DNA of 22,817 bases, from the NCBI GenBank assembly GCA_934591815.1, contig CAKTPV010000026.1:1-22817 (forward strand), written 5' to 3'. Position numbers and translations under genes: made by a program. Under the pieces are notes generated by a model. That model was not told the DNA's origin. It worked only from the letters and a program-made list of their open reading frames with translations, and ran no database searches. This document shows, piece by piece, positions 16,344-22,817 of the stretch. Each line of letters starts with the position of its first letter. Positions within the stretch are counted from its first letter, which is position 1. The DNA comes from an uncultured Oscillospiraceae bacterium (lineage in GTDB: Bacteria > Bacillota > Clostridia > Oscillospirales > Oscillospiraceae).

Positions 16344-16395
16344 CACCAAGCCTCTGAACGAGCGGTTCTTGCGTCCAGACGAGGCGCGGTGACGA

Positions 16396-16416
16396 CGCCA
16401 TACTTTCTGTATGGCG
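16396..16416. repeat. Hairpin between the two direct repeats
   Basis: Stem CGCCATAC (16396-16403) pairs with GTATGGCG (16409-16416) around loop TTTCT. No T-run follows on either strand, so it is not an ordinary terminator. It appears to be part of the repeat element. Confidence 0.75.
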
Positions 16417-16420
16417 AGGA

Positions 16421-16452
16421 GCGGCAACGACGTATGGGCGGAAGAGACGCCG
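16421..16452. repeat. Intergenic direct repeat, copy 2
   Basis: Second 32-bp copy, 109 bases downstream of copy 1 with two substitutions. It ends two bases before the stop codon of the COG1313-type radical SAM gene (-), so it abuts that gene's 3' end. Confidence 0.85.
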
Positions 16453-16453
16453 T

Positions 16454-17323
16454 TCAAACGCCTGTTAGATCAAAGGGCGGCGTATACTCCTCCCTCGCCG
16501 CCGTGCGCTCCTGGGTAAAGCCGTCGGTGATGCCGCAGTTGTGCATATAGTCTAAGGCGGCGCGGTACTCGGCGCGGGTAAGGCGGCGGGCCAGACGGCC
16601 CTGTGCGCCGGGCTGGGGGGTATACTGGCTCATGAGGGAGAACAGGACGTCGCCGGGGCGGAAGGTCTCGGCCACCCAGTCGATGACGCGGCGGGTGTTG
16701 TCCAGATAGCCGGGCAGCACCAGATGGCGGATGACCACGCCGCGGCGCAGGAGGCCGTTTTCCATCACATAGGGTCCGGTCTGGCGGAACATCTCCTGTA
16801 TGGCGGCGGTCGCCACGGGGAAATAATCCGGCGCGGCGGAGAGCTGAGATGCCAGCGTACCGTCGGCATATTTCAGGTCGGGAAGCCAGATATCCACCAG
16901 CCCCTCCAGAGAACGCAGGGTCTCCGCCTTTTCGTAGCCGCCGCAGTTGTAGACCAGCGGCACGGGGAGCTTGGGCTCCAGCGCCGGGAGGATCCAAGGC
17001 AGGAAGTGGGTGGGGGTGATGAGGTCGATGTTGTGGGCGCCTTGGGCGATCAGTTCCTCAAAGATGGCGCGGAGACGCTGGGTGGTCACATCCTTGCCGA
17101 AGCCCTCCGTCGAGATGGTGTGGTTCTGGCAGTAGGTGCAGCGCAGGGTGCAGCCGGCGAAAAACACCGCGCCGGAGCCGTTGGTGCCGGAGATGGGCGG
17201 TTCCTCCCAGTGGTGGAGGGCGGCGCGGGAGACGCGCAGCCCCGCGGGCATGGCGCAGAAGCCGTTTCCCCCATCGGCGGTACGCGCCGCGCCGCAGTTC
17301 CGGGGACAGAGACGGCAGATCAT
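16454..17323 (-). CDS. Radical SAM protein, COG1313 (PflA-like) type
   Basis: Radical SAM enzyme of 289 residues resembling pyruvate-formate-lyase-activating proteins of the COG1313 group; its substrate is unknown. GCTLRCTYCQNH has the CX3CX2C cluster motif (Cys 58, 62, 65) with the QNH typical of this group. Extra cysteines at the N-terminus (MICRLCPRNCG, Cys 3, 6, 10, and Cys 23) suggest a second metal or Fe-S site. Later landmarks are NCGGYEKAETL, VDIWLPDLKYAD and IRHLVLPGYLDNTRRVI. ATG 17323 overlaps the tdk stop as ATGA and has no clear ribosome binding site, implying translation by coupling; a longer frame to 17380 lies inside tdk. No glycyl-radical enzyme is nearby. Last gene of its operon. 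Confidence 0.88.
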   Translation of the reverse strand: MICRLCPRNCGAARTADGGNGFCAMPAGLRVSRAALHHWEEPPISGTNGSGAVFFAGCTLRCTYCQNHTISTEGFGKDVTTQRLRAIFEELIAQGAHNIDLITPTHFLPWILPALEPKLPVPLVYNCGGYEKAETLRSLEGLVDIWLPDLKYADGTLASQLSAAPDYFPVATAAIQEMFRQTGPYVMENGLLRRGVVIRHLVLPGYLDNTRRVIDWVAETFRPGDVLFSLMSQYTPQPGAQGRLARRLTRAEYRAALDYMHNCGITDGFTQERTAAREEYTPPFDLTGV

Positions 17324-17907
17324 AAGGCGTGGATGTCGAAGTCCGGGCCAAGATCCCCCGTCATCCAGTGGCGGCGGCACAGGCCGATGTACTTGTCGTT
17401 GGCGCCCAGCACCACCTGCGCGCCCTCCTTGACCACATGACCGTTCTCGTCAAACCGGGCATTGAAGGCCGCCTTCTTGCCGCACCAGCAGATGGTCTTG
17501 ACCTCCTCCAGCTTGTCCGCCAGCACCAGCAGGTGATAGCTGCCCTCGAACAGCTCGCCCTTGAAGTCGGCACGGAGACCGTAGCAGATGACGGGGATGC
17601 CGCAGTCGTCCACCAGATGCACCAGATAGTAGACCTCGTCCTTGGTGAGGAACTGTGCCTCGTCGATGATGATGCAGGCGTAGCGCTGCAACTCTGCGTC
17701 CGCCATGGCGCGCATCTCGTCGAAATAGATGCAGGGGTGCTTCAGTCCGATGCGGGAGTAGACCATGTGGTCGCCATCCCGGGTATCCAGCCGGGGCTTG
17801 ACCAGCAGCGTCTCCTGCCCCCGCTCCTCGTAGTTGAATCGCGCCATCAGGGCATTGGCTGTCTTGCTGGAGCCCATGGCGCCGTATTTGAAGTAAAGCT
17901 GTGCCAT
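17320..17907 (-). CDS. tdk: Thymidine kinase (type II)
   Basis: Phosphorylates thymidine to dTMP in the salvage pathway. It has 195 residues, the normal length. Walker A is GAMGSSKT (9-16); the Walker B/catalytic region is IIIDEAQFL (79-87, Glu 83 the likely base). The C-terminal zinc site is CWCGKKAAFNAR (Cys 140, 142) with CRRH (Cys 177, His 180), followed by the family-typical GANDKYIGLC. AAGGAG precedes ATG 17907 and lies within the last codons of mutY; the gap to the mutY stop is 4 bases. The open frame extends upstream into mutY, but that is not family sequence. It overlaps the downstream radical SAM gene by four bases. Confidence 0.96.
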   Translation of the reverse strand: MAQLYFKYGAMGSSKTANALMARFNYEERGQETLLVKPRLDTRDGDHMVYSRIGLKHPCIYFDEMRAMADAELQRYACIIIDEAQFLTKDEVYYLVHLVDDCGIPVICYGLRADFKGELFEGSYHLLVLADKLEEVKTICWCGKKAAFNARFDENGHVVKEGAQVVLGANDKYIGLCRRHWMTGDLGPDFDIHAL

Positions 17908-17911
17908 CGTG

Positions 17912-18994
17912 TCAGTCTCCTTTATCTGATTTCTCTCCCGCGGCGGCGTTCTCCAACGCCGCCGTAAACACACGAAAGGCGGAGGGGATGGCCCTCTGCC
18001 GCCGCTGTAAGGCGTCTGCCCACAGCCAGTCCGGCTGTCCTTCCCCTGCCACCGTCAGCAGGTAGCCGGTCATCTGCCAGCGCAGGTGGGTGAACTCGTG
18101 CTTGGCGTGGAGCGTTCGCTCCCAACGCAGCACTGTGACGCCCCATGCCGCCAGCTGGCGGGCGGCTGCCGCCTCGTCCAGCGTACCCTCCACATAGGGA
18201 AGCTCCCAGAGTCCCGCCAGCAGGCCGGTTTTCGGCCGCTGCCGCAGGGCGGCGCCGCCGTCCTCCCGCACCATGGCGAACACGGTGAGGAGGATCTCCC
18301 GTTTCTCCTTTTTCTTCTCCCGCACCGGCAGGAGCGCCTGTGTCCCCTGCTGCCGTGCCGCACAGAACGACGCGGCGGGGCATTGTCCGCACAGGGGTTT
18401 TCCACCGGGCAGGCACACCGCCGCACCCAGATCCATCAGTGCCTGATTGAAGTCGCCGGGCCGGTCATGGGGCATGGTCTCCGCCATGGCGCACCGGAAA
18501 TCGGCGCGTACCCTGGGCTCCAGCACATTGCGGCTGTCGCCGGTGAGCCGGGCCGCCACCCGCAGCACGTTGCCGTCCACGGCGGGGACCGGCTGGCCGA
18601 AGGCGATGGACAAAATCGCCCCCGCCGTGTAGTCCCCGACGCCTGCCAGACGCCGCAGGCCGTCGTAGCTGTCGGGGAACACGCCGCCGAAGTCCTCCAC
18701 CACAGTCTGCGCCGCTTTTTTCAGATTGCGGGCGCGGCTGTAATAGCCCAACCCCTGCCACAGGCGCATAAGCTGCTCCTCCGGCAGCGCCGCCAGCGCC
18801 TGTACATCCGGCGCAGCGTCCATGAACCGCTGAAAATAGGGTAGCACCGCCTGCACACGGGTCTGCTGGAGCATGATCTCCGACACCCATGTGCGGTAGG
18901 GGGACACCTGCTCCCGCCACGGCAGCACCCGGCGGTGCTCGTCATACCACGCCAGAAGGGGCGCGGGCAGTTTTTGTAAATTGGTTCGTTCCAT
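17912..18994 (-). CDS. mutY: A/G-specific adenine DNA glycosylase
   Basis: Base-excision repair enzyme that removes adenine opposite 8-oxoguanine. It has 360 residues. The catalytic domain has SEIMLQQTRV with the catalytic Glu at residue 39, the helix-hairpin-helix LAGVGDYTAGAI (116-127), and VDGNVLRV with catalytic Asp 140. A 4Fe-4S cluster site follows: Cys 194, 202, 205, 211 (CX7CX2CX5C, one residue longer in the first gap than the E. coli pattern). The C-terminal NUDIX-like recognition domain includes LLAGLWELP and HEFTHLRW, matching the FSH-like loop that reads 8-oxoG. ATG 18994 lies 3 bases past the upstream gene's stop, with an AGGTGA site, so it is cotranscribed. Confidence 0.96.
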   Translation of the reverse strand: MERTNLQKLPAPLLAWYDEHRRVLPWREQVSPYRTWVSEIMLQQTRVQAVLPYFQRFMDAAPDVQALAALPEEQLMRLWQGLGYYSRARNLKKAAQTVVEDFGGVFPDSYDGLRRLAGVGDYTAGAILSIAFGQPVPAVDGNVLRVAARLTGDSRNVLEPRVRADFRCAMAETMPHDRPGDFNQALMDLGAAVCLPGGKPLCGQCPAASFCAARQQGTQALLPVREKKKEKREILLTVFAMVREDGGAALRQRPKTGLLAGLWELPYVEGTLDEAAAARQLAAWGVTVLRWERTLHAKHEFTHLRWQMTGYLLTVAGEGQPDWLWADALQRRQRAIPSAFRVFTAALENAAAGEKSDKGD

Positions 18995-18997
18995 CGC

Positions 18998-19843
18998 TCA
19001 CCTGTTAAAGCGCGCCGCGTAGCCGCAGCGGCGGCACAGCTCCTCCGACGGCTGGCGGGCGTCGAAGCCGCGGCAGATGGCCTGCGCACGGGGCGACGCC
19101 AGAATGTCGTCCAGTTCTCCGGTCAGCAGGTTTCCCAGCGCCAAGCGCCCCTCGCTGTCCAGACAGCAGGGTACCACCGTGCCGTCGCACAGCACGGCAA
19201 GCTGCTGGCGCAGGCCGTGGCAGAACTGGGTGTCCCGCCGGTCGCTGTCCGGATGGGGCCAGCCGAATTTCTCGCCCGGCTCCAAATAGAGGCGTTCCGC
19301 CAGCCTGCGGTTGCCCCGGCGGTCCGGGGGCAGCGCCGCCGTGTCCTGCCCCAACAGGCCATCCAGAACCCGCAGGATCCGGGCGTTTTCCGCTTCCGCG
19401 CCGCCCTTGTTCCACAGGCGCAGGGCGCAGATCACGCCGCCCTCCCCCAGAGACAGGCAGCTTGCCGCCGCCTGCGCCACGTAGTCCTCCAGCCCGGCGC
19501 TTTTGCCGTTGCCCTCAAAGGAGTGGAGGGAGACGCTGACCTTGTGGAGGGCGGGACAGTCCCGCAAAAGCGGCAGCTTCTCCGGCAGCAGCGTGCCGTT
19601 GGTGGTCAGGCAGACCCTGTAATCCAGCGCGGTGCAGATGCGGAGGATATCCGCCAGCTGCGGGTGCAGCAGCGGCTCCCCCATGACGTGGAGGTACAGA
19701 TACTCCGTGTAGGAACGGAGCTTTTTCGCCAGCAGTGAAAAGTCCTCCGGCGTCATGAATCGCTTTTCCCGGGCTGTACCGGGGCAGAAGGCGCAGGCTA
19801 AATTGCACACGTTGGTGATCTCCAAATAGGCGCGGCTGAACAC
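18998..19843 (-). CDS. Radical SAM protein with SPASM-like C-terminus
   Basis: Radical SAM protein of 281 residues; substrate unknown. EITNVCNLACAFCPG gives CX3CX2C (Cys 13, 17, 20). HVMGEPLLHPQL and CLTTNGTLLPEKL are typical of the family. The C-terminal region has clustered cysteines (FCHGLRQ, LCDGTVVPCCLDSEG, ELCRRCGY) as in SPASM domains that bind auxiliary Fe-S clusters. The start is GTG 19843: AGGAGGG sits about 9 bases upstream and the protein then begins FSRAYLEITN as in relatives. The frame remains open to 19930, but that would run through the promoter. First gene of the operon continuing to mutY, tdk and the COG1313 gene. Confidence 0.87.
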   Translation of the reverse strand: MFSRAYLEITNVCNLACAFCPGTAREKRFMTPEDFSLLAKKLRSYTEYLYLHVMGEPLLHPQLADILRICTALDYRVCLTTNGTLLPEKLPLLRDCPALHKVSVSLHSFEGNGKSAGLEDYVAQAAASCLSLGEGGVICALRLWNKGGAEAENARILRVLDGLLGQDTAALPPDRRGNRRLAERLYLEPGEKFGWPHPDSDRRDTQFCHGLRQQLAVLCDGTVVPCCLDSEGRLALGNLLTGELDDILASPRAQAICRGFDARQPSEELCRRCGYAARFNR

Positions 19844-19880
19844 GGCGCTGTTCCCTCCTCTCCGGCGTTTTCTGACAGAT

Positions 19881-19909
19881 AGTGTACCACAAACCGCCCC
19901 GTTTGAAAA
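19881..19909 (-). promoter_or_regulatory. Promoter of the SPASM-mutY-tdk operon
   Basis: On the minus strand TTTTCA (19904-19909), a 17-base spacer, and TACACT (19881-19886) preceded by TGG (extended -10). It sits about 38 bases before the GTG start, between the jag operon terminator and the gene. Confidence 0.65.
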
Positions 19910-19929
19910 GCGGAAATCCCCCCGGCGCA

Positions 19930-19963
19930 AAGGAAAAACGGCAGTCCTGCGGACTGCCGTTTT
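19930..19963 (-). terminator. Terminator of rpmH-rnpA-yidD-yidC-jag
   Basis: A 13-bp stem AAAACGGCAGTCC (19935-19947) and its complement (19951-19963) with a 3-base loop, followed on the minus strand by TTTTTCCTTT. It lies 38 bases after the jag stop. Confidence 0.92.
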
Positions 19964-20001
19964 GAAAGGTATTGCGGTGTTTTTTCCGGGAAAAGGCGGC
20001 T

Positions 20002-20865
20002 TTACCGACCCTCGCGGTCGAAGGCCACCACCACGCGGCGGTTGGGCTCCGTGCCGATGGAGTAGGTGGTGACGCCCTTCACATCCTGCAGAGCGGCGTG
20101 GATCACATGGCGCTCGTAGGCGTTCATGGGCTCCAGCGTCACGCTGCGGCGGTACTTGGCGACCTTGGCGGCCACCTTGTTGGCAAGGCTCTCCAGACTC
20201 TGCTCGCGCTTGGCGCGGTAGTTCTCCGCGTCCATCTGGATACGGATGCGCTTGTCGCTGCCGGTGTTGACGGCGTAGTTGGTCAGCTGCTGGATAGCGT
20301 CCAGCGTCTCGCCGCGGCGGCCGATGAGTTGACCCAGCTTGTCGCCCTCCAGGATCACCTTATAGCGGCCCTTCTCCATCTCGTAGACCTTCACCTGCGC
20401 CGCGCTGTCCATGTGCTCCAGCAGGCCGGAGACAAAGGCCACGATGCGCTGGGCATTGTCGTCCTCGCAAAGAGGCAGGTCGATGGCGGGGATCTCCTTC
20501 TTCTCCGGGCGCTCGGTGCGCTGGGGCTTGTCCGCCTTTTCAGGGCGGGGCGCGCGCTCGGTCTTTTCAGGACGGACAGGCTTCTCCGCAGCCTTGGGAG
20601 CGGCGGGCTTTGCGCTCTTCTGCTCCTTCTCGGCGGCGGGCTTCTGTACAACAGGCTTGACAACGGGAGCCGGCTCCGCCACAGGGGCTTCCTCCGGGCC
20701 GTAGGTCAGGCGGACGCGGGCAGGGCTGCTGCCGATGCCCAGAAAGCCGCTCTTGGCGCGCTCCAGGATCTCGACGGACACATCGTCGCGGTCCATGCCC
20801 AACTGCTCGAGACCCTTGCGGACGGCCTCCTCCTCAGTCTTGCCCGTTACGTCGATATAACTCAT
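20002..20865 (-). CDS. jag: RNA-binding protein KhpB/Jag (Jag-N, KH, R3H)
   Basis: Cytoplasmic RNA-binding protein (KhpB/EloR/Jag) linked in other Firmicutes to cell elongation and sporulation; 287 residues. The N-terminal Jag domain (1-55) contains ERAKSGFLGIGSSPARV. A 70-residue linker (56-125) is almost wholly Lys, Pro, Glu, Ala and Arg and is probably disordered. The KH domain (about 130-210) has the GxxG loop IGRRGETLDA (181-190). The R3H domain has YERHVIHAAL with the Arg-x3-His motif (Arg 252, His 256), ending in SIGTEPNRRVVVAF. AAGGAG lies 8 bases before ATG 20865; a TTG two codons earlier is too close to that site. It starts 15 bases after yidC, its usual partner. Confidence 0.95.
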   Translation of the reverse strand: MSYIDVTGKTEEEAVRKGLEQLGMDRDDVSVEILERAKSGFLGIGSSPARVRLTYGPEEAPVAEPAPVVKPVVQKPAAEKEQKSAKPAAPKAAEKPVRPEKTERAPRPEKADKPQRTERPEKKEIPAIDLPLCEDDNAQRIVAFVSGLLEHMDSAAQVKVYEMEKGRYKVILEGDKLGQLIGRRGETLDAIQQLTNYAVNTGSDKRIRIQMDAENYRAKREQSLESLANKVAAKVAKYRRSVTLEPMNAYERHVIHAALQDVKGVTTYSIGTEPNRRVVVAFDREGR

Positions 20866-20880
20866 AGACAAAACTCCTTA

Positions 20881-21984
20881 TCAGTTGTCGTTGTAGTGAT
20901 CCTCGCTGTAGGCGCGGCCGCGCGCATAGGGGCGCTGACCCACGCGGCCTGCCTCGGTGGTGCTGCCGCGATGGTCGCCGTCGGAGGACTTCTTCTTTTT
21001 CTGCTGGGGCTGGGGCTTCTTATCGCCCTTACCCGCCAGCTGGCTGTACTGGTTCTCGCGGGCCGCCTGCATCTTGGCATAGCGCTTCTCCCGCTTTTCC
21101 CGCTCCTTGTCCGTCTCCTCACGGTCCAGGATCTTGTTGAAGCGCTTATTGAGGAGCAGCTCCTGCAGGCAGGAGAAGCCGGCGTTGCAGATCCAGTACA
21201 CGCACAGAGCGGCGGGCAGGATGTAACCCATCCACACCGTCATCAGCGGCATCATGTACATCATGGCCTTGCTGGAGCCGTTCATCTGGGTGTTGCTGTT
21301 GCTCCGCATGGAGATCATGGTCATCAGGAACTGGAGGGCGGCGGAGATCAGCGGCAGAATGAGGATGCCGATGACGGGCCAGCCGCCGGAGGGGAACTGG
21401 CTGAACAGATCCTTGCCCACGGAGGACAGATCCATGCCCAGGAAGTTGTAGTTCAGGTCGATGAGGCCGGCGAACTTGCCGTCAAAATCAGCCCAGTGCT
21501 CGTGGATGAACTTTGCCAGATAGATCTGCTCATAGGCAGCGGCCTGACCGCTGGATTCCGCCACATAGCCCAGAGAAACGGCCAGCGCGGTGATCTGCTC
21601 GATCGCGGCCTGGGACAGGCTCATGAAGTAGCGCAGCGGGGTACGGATGATATAGTACAGAGCGATCAGGATGGGGAACGGGATAAAGGACCACAGGCAG
21701 CCGGACATGGGATTCACACCCTCACGGGCGTAGAGCTCCGCCATCTCCTGCTGCTGCTTTTCCTTGTTGTTGGCATACCGGGTCTGGATATCCTTGATCT
21801 TGCCCTGCATACGGTTCATGCGGAGCATGCTCTTCTTGCTCTTGAGCTGGAAGGGCAGCAGCACCAGCTTCACCAGCAGGGTGAACAGGATCAGCGCCAC
21901 GCCGTAGGACCCGGTCCATGTGTAGAACAGGCGGGTCAGCCACGCGAACGGTACGCAGATGTAGTATCCGAGTTGTGCAAACAT
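20881..21984 (-). CDS. yidC: Membrane protein insertase YidC/SpoIIIJ family
   Basis: Inserts and folds membrane proteins with or without SecYEG; 367 residues, the shorter Gram-positive type. TM1 region VALILFTLLVKLVLLPFQLKS carries Lys 39 where the groove Arg sits in SpoIIIJ; Lys can serve in this role. The charged hairpin KSMLRMNRMQGKIKDIQTRY and the GVNPMSGCLWSFIPFPILIALY segment are family signatures. Further TMs lie at GWPVIGILILPLISAALQF and MMPLMTVWMGYILPAALCVYWI. There is no lipobox, unlike many Firmicute YidC proteins. The C-terminus after residue 290 is long, basic and low-complexity, as in forms that contact ribosomes. AAGGAG precedes ATG 21984. Confidence 0.95.
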   Translation of the reverse strand: MFAQLGYYICVPFAWLTRLFYTWTGSYGVALILFTLLVKLVLLPFQLKSKKSMLRMNRMQGKIKDIQTRYANNKEKQQQEMAELYAREGVNPMSGCLWSFIPFPILIALYYIIRTPLRYFMSLSQAAIEQITALAVSLGYVAESSGQAAAYEQIYLAKFIHEHWADFDGKFAGLIDLNYNFLGMDLSSVGKDLFSQFPSGGWPVIGILILPLISAALQFLMTMISMRSNSNTQMNGSSKAMMYMMPLMTVWMGYILPAALCVYWICNAGFSCLQELLLNKRFNKILDREETDKEREKREKRYAKMQAARENQYSQLAGKGDKKPQPQQKKKKSSDGDHRGSTTEAGRVGQRPYARGRAYSEDHYNDN

Positions 21985-22030
21985 GGGTGATCTCCTTCGT
22001 TGTGAAATAAAACGAGGTTTTCAGGGGTTT

Positions 22031-22243
22031 TCAGGGCACCGGATCATACCAGCCGCCCTTGTGGAAAGGATGACACCGCAGAAAACGCTTCAGCGCCAGC
22101 CAGCCGCCCTTGGCCGCCCCGTACTTCTCGATGGCCTCCAGCGCGTACTGGGAGCAGGTGGGTACGAAACGGCAGGTGGGCGGAAAAAGAGGAGAGATGG
22201 CACGGCGGTAGAACCGTATGAAGCGAAGCATGAGCTTTTTCAT
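22031..22243 (-). CDS. yidD: Membrane protein insertion efficiency factor YidD
   Basis: Small basic amphipathic protein of 70 residues that assists YidC-dependent insertion. Family landmarks are [20 protein letters not shown], then [28 protein letters not shown], and the C-terminal GGWYDPVP. Both Cys of the CRFVPTC motif and the later RCHP Cys are present. GGAGG is four bases before ATG 22243, and the start overlaps the rnpA stop by four bases (ATGA), so translation is coupled. Confidence 0.96.
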   Translation of the reverse strand: MKKLMLRFIRFYRRAISPLFPPTCRFVPTCSQYALEAIEKYGAAKGGWLALKRFLRCHPFHKGGWYDPVP

Positions 22244-22584
22244 ACGTCCTCCCGCAAAAGACCGAGCTGTGCAAGGCAGCGAAGATACTGCTTTTCCAGC
22301 TTGGCATAGGGCATATCCACGGCCCGTACACGCGCCACCACGATCAGGTCATAGCCGGGGAGCATTTCCTGCTTGTGCAGGCGGTACAGCTCCCGCAGAC
22401 GGCGGCGGACACGGTTGCGTACCACCGCATGACCCAGCTTGGTGGACACGGTGACGCCCAGACGGCTCATACCCTTCCGGTTTTTCAGGCAATAGACCAC
22501 CACGCCGCCGGAGACGGCGGAGCGGCCCTTGCGATAGATGCGGCGAAAATCGCCGTTTTCCTTGACCGTGACTTGCGGATCCAT
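22240..22584 (-). CDS. rnpA: Ribonuclease P protein component
   Basis: Protein subunit of RNase P, which matures the 5' ends of tRNAs together with the RNA rnpB (not in this window). It has 114 residues, basic. The N-terminal [20 protein letters not shown] and [23 protein letters not shown] contain the RNR signature (residues about 56-66), the RNA-contacting helix; YDLIVVAR follows. A GAGGG site precedes ATG 22584. It lies downstream of rpmH after a 128-base spacer that contains a hairpin, and overlaps yidD by four bases. Confidence 0.96.
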   Translation of the reverse strand: MDPQVTVKENGDFRRIYRKGRSAVSGGVVVYCLKNRKGMSRLGVTVSTKLGHAVVRNRVRRRLRELYRLHKQEMLPGYDLIVVARVRAVDMPYAKLEKQYLRCLAQLGLLREDV

Positions 22585-22646
22585 ACGTTCCCTCTTTTTT
22601 CCGGTTTGCTTGTCAGGCGCATTGCATTTTCCAGAGAAACACCAAT

Positions 22647-22673
22647 AGGGACGGCAGCTGAACCACCGTCCCT
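22647..22673 (-). promoter_or_regulatory. Hairpin in the rpmH-rnpA spacer
   Basis: An 8-bp stem AGGGACGG (22647-22654) with CCGTCCCT (22666-22673) and an 11-base loop. No U-run follows on the minus strand, so it is more likely an attenuator, processing or stability element than a full terminator. It would help separate the high rpmH output from rnpA. Confidence 0.5.
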
Positions 22674-22712
22674 TGAGGCTTTATCTCCCTGTGCGATGCA
22701 CTTTCCGCGACC

Positions 22713-22817
22713 TCAATGGGTCAGGCGAGCGCGGCCCTTGGCACGACGGCGAGCCAGCACCTTGCGGCCGTTGCGGGTGGCCATTCTCTTGCGGAAGCCG
22801 TGCTCCTTGGAGCGCTG
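22713..22817 (-). CDS. rpmH: Ribosomal protein bL34, 5' end outside window
   Basis: The last 34 codons and the stop of rpmH. The translation starts [17 protein letters not shown] and ends [12 protein letters not shown], the near-invariant bL34 C-terminus. About ten N-terminal residues lie beyond the right edge. In most bacteria rpmH lies next to dnaA and oriC and heads the rnpA-yidD-yidC-jag cluster, as here, so the right edge of the window is probably close to the origin. Confidence 0.96.
   Translation of the reverse strand, partial: QRSKEHGFRKRMATRNGRKVLARRRAKGRARLTH

Noticed and set aside
16312..16452. Possible CRISPR array
   Set aside because: There are only two copies, imperfect, with a 77-base spacer that itself holds a hairpin, and no cas genes are present.
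16194..16457. Small open frames on both strands across the intergenic repeats (87 codons -, 165 codons +)
   Set aside because: No ribosome binding site, Arg-rich translation, and they run through the direct repeats and the promoter of the 15584-16054 gene. They are better read as non-coding repeat sequence.
19844..19930. Longer start for the SPASM-like radical SAM protein
   Set aside because: The extension would pass through the -10/-35 elements at 19881-19909 and is Arg-rich, unlike the family N-terminus.
19972..21990. A 672-codon open frame on the + strand opposite jag and yidC
   Set aside because: Leu/His/Val-rich low-complexity translation with no start signal; both opposite genes are unmistakable.
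22617..22706. Two similar stretches (GCATTGCATTTTCC and GCGATGCACTTTCC) in the rpmH-rnpA spacer
   Set aside because: The match is short and imperfect. They do not resemble consensus DnaA boxes (TTATCCACA) and cannot be called origin elements.

Overview
The window is a GC-rich bacterial chromosome segment of housekeeping genes, most likely from a spore-forming Clostridia/Oscillospiraceae-type Firmicute. This is inferred from a SpoVAC homologue (15090-15527), a T-box leader (about 8440-8608), a single-chain alpha2-type GlyRS, strong AGGAGG-like ribosome binding sites, and the rpmH-rnpA-yidD-yidC-jag cluster that normally lies beside oriC. Nothing looks phage-borne or plasmid-borne, and I found no CRISPR array, insertion sequence, rRNA or tRNA.

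Left part (1-5821, + strand): the 3' part of hisS, then aspS and, overlapping it by one base, an alanyl-tRNA editing protein of the AlaX/DHHA1 type. These form a translation and translation-fidelity operon closed by an intrinsic terminator. A MATE-family exporter follows and ends at a bidirectional terminator.

Middle (5886-13294, - strand, read right to left): a large RND-family transporter with a coiled-coil insertion and a Met/Ser repeat; a small lipoprotein of unknown function; then a promoter and T-box leader, a lipoprotein with the two GX2H motifs of the TIKI/EreA/ChaN superfamily, and glyS. The T-box UGGA bulge fits a tRNA ending in UCCA, as tRNA-Gly does, so the lipoprotein appears to sit inside a glycine-controlled glyS operon. 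I regard this as the most interesting arrangement in the window.

13540-16054: hemW and a two-cluster ferredoxin are translationally coupled (-). A divergent, solitary spoVAC (+) follows, then a convergent unrecognised 156-residue protein (-) with its own good promoter. An intergenic stretch of about 400 bases (16055-16453) holds a pair of 32-bp direct repeats and a hairpin.

16454-19843 (-): a tightly packed operon of a radical SAM/SPASM-like protein, mutY, tdk and a COG1313-type radical SAM protein, with a recognisable promoter. 20002-22817 (-): jag/khpB, yidC, yidD, rnpA and the 3' part of rpmH, ending in a strong terminator. The right edge therefore probably faces dnaA/oriC.

I did not find a clear new multi-gene system. 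The best leads are the T-box/lipoprotein/glyS unit, the unusual RND protein, and the intergenic repeat. All calls come from reading the sequence; no database search was run.
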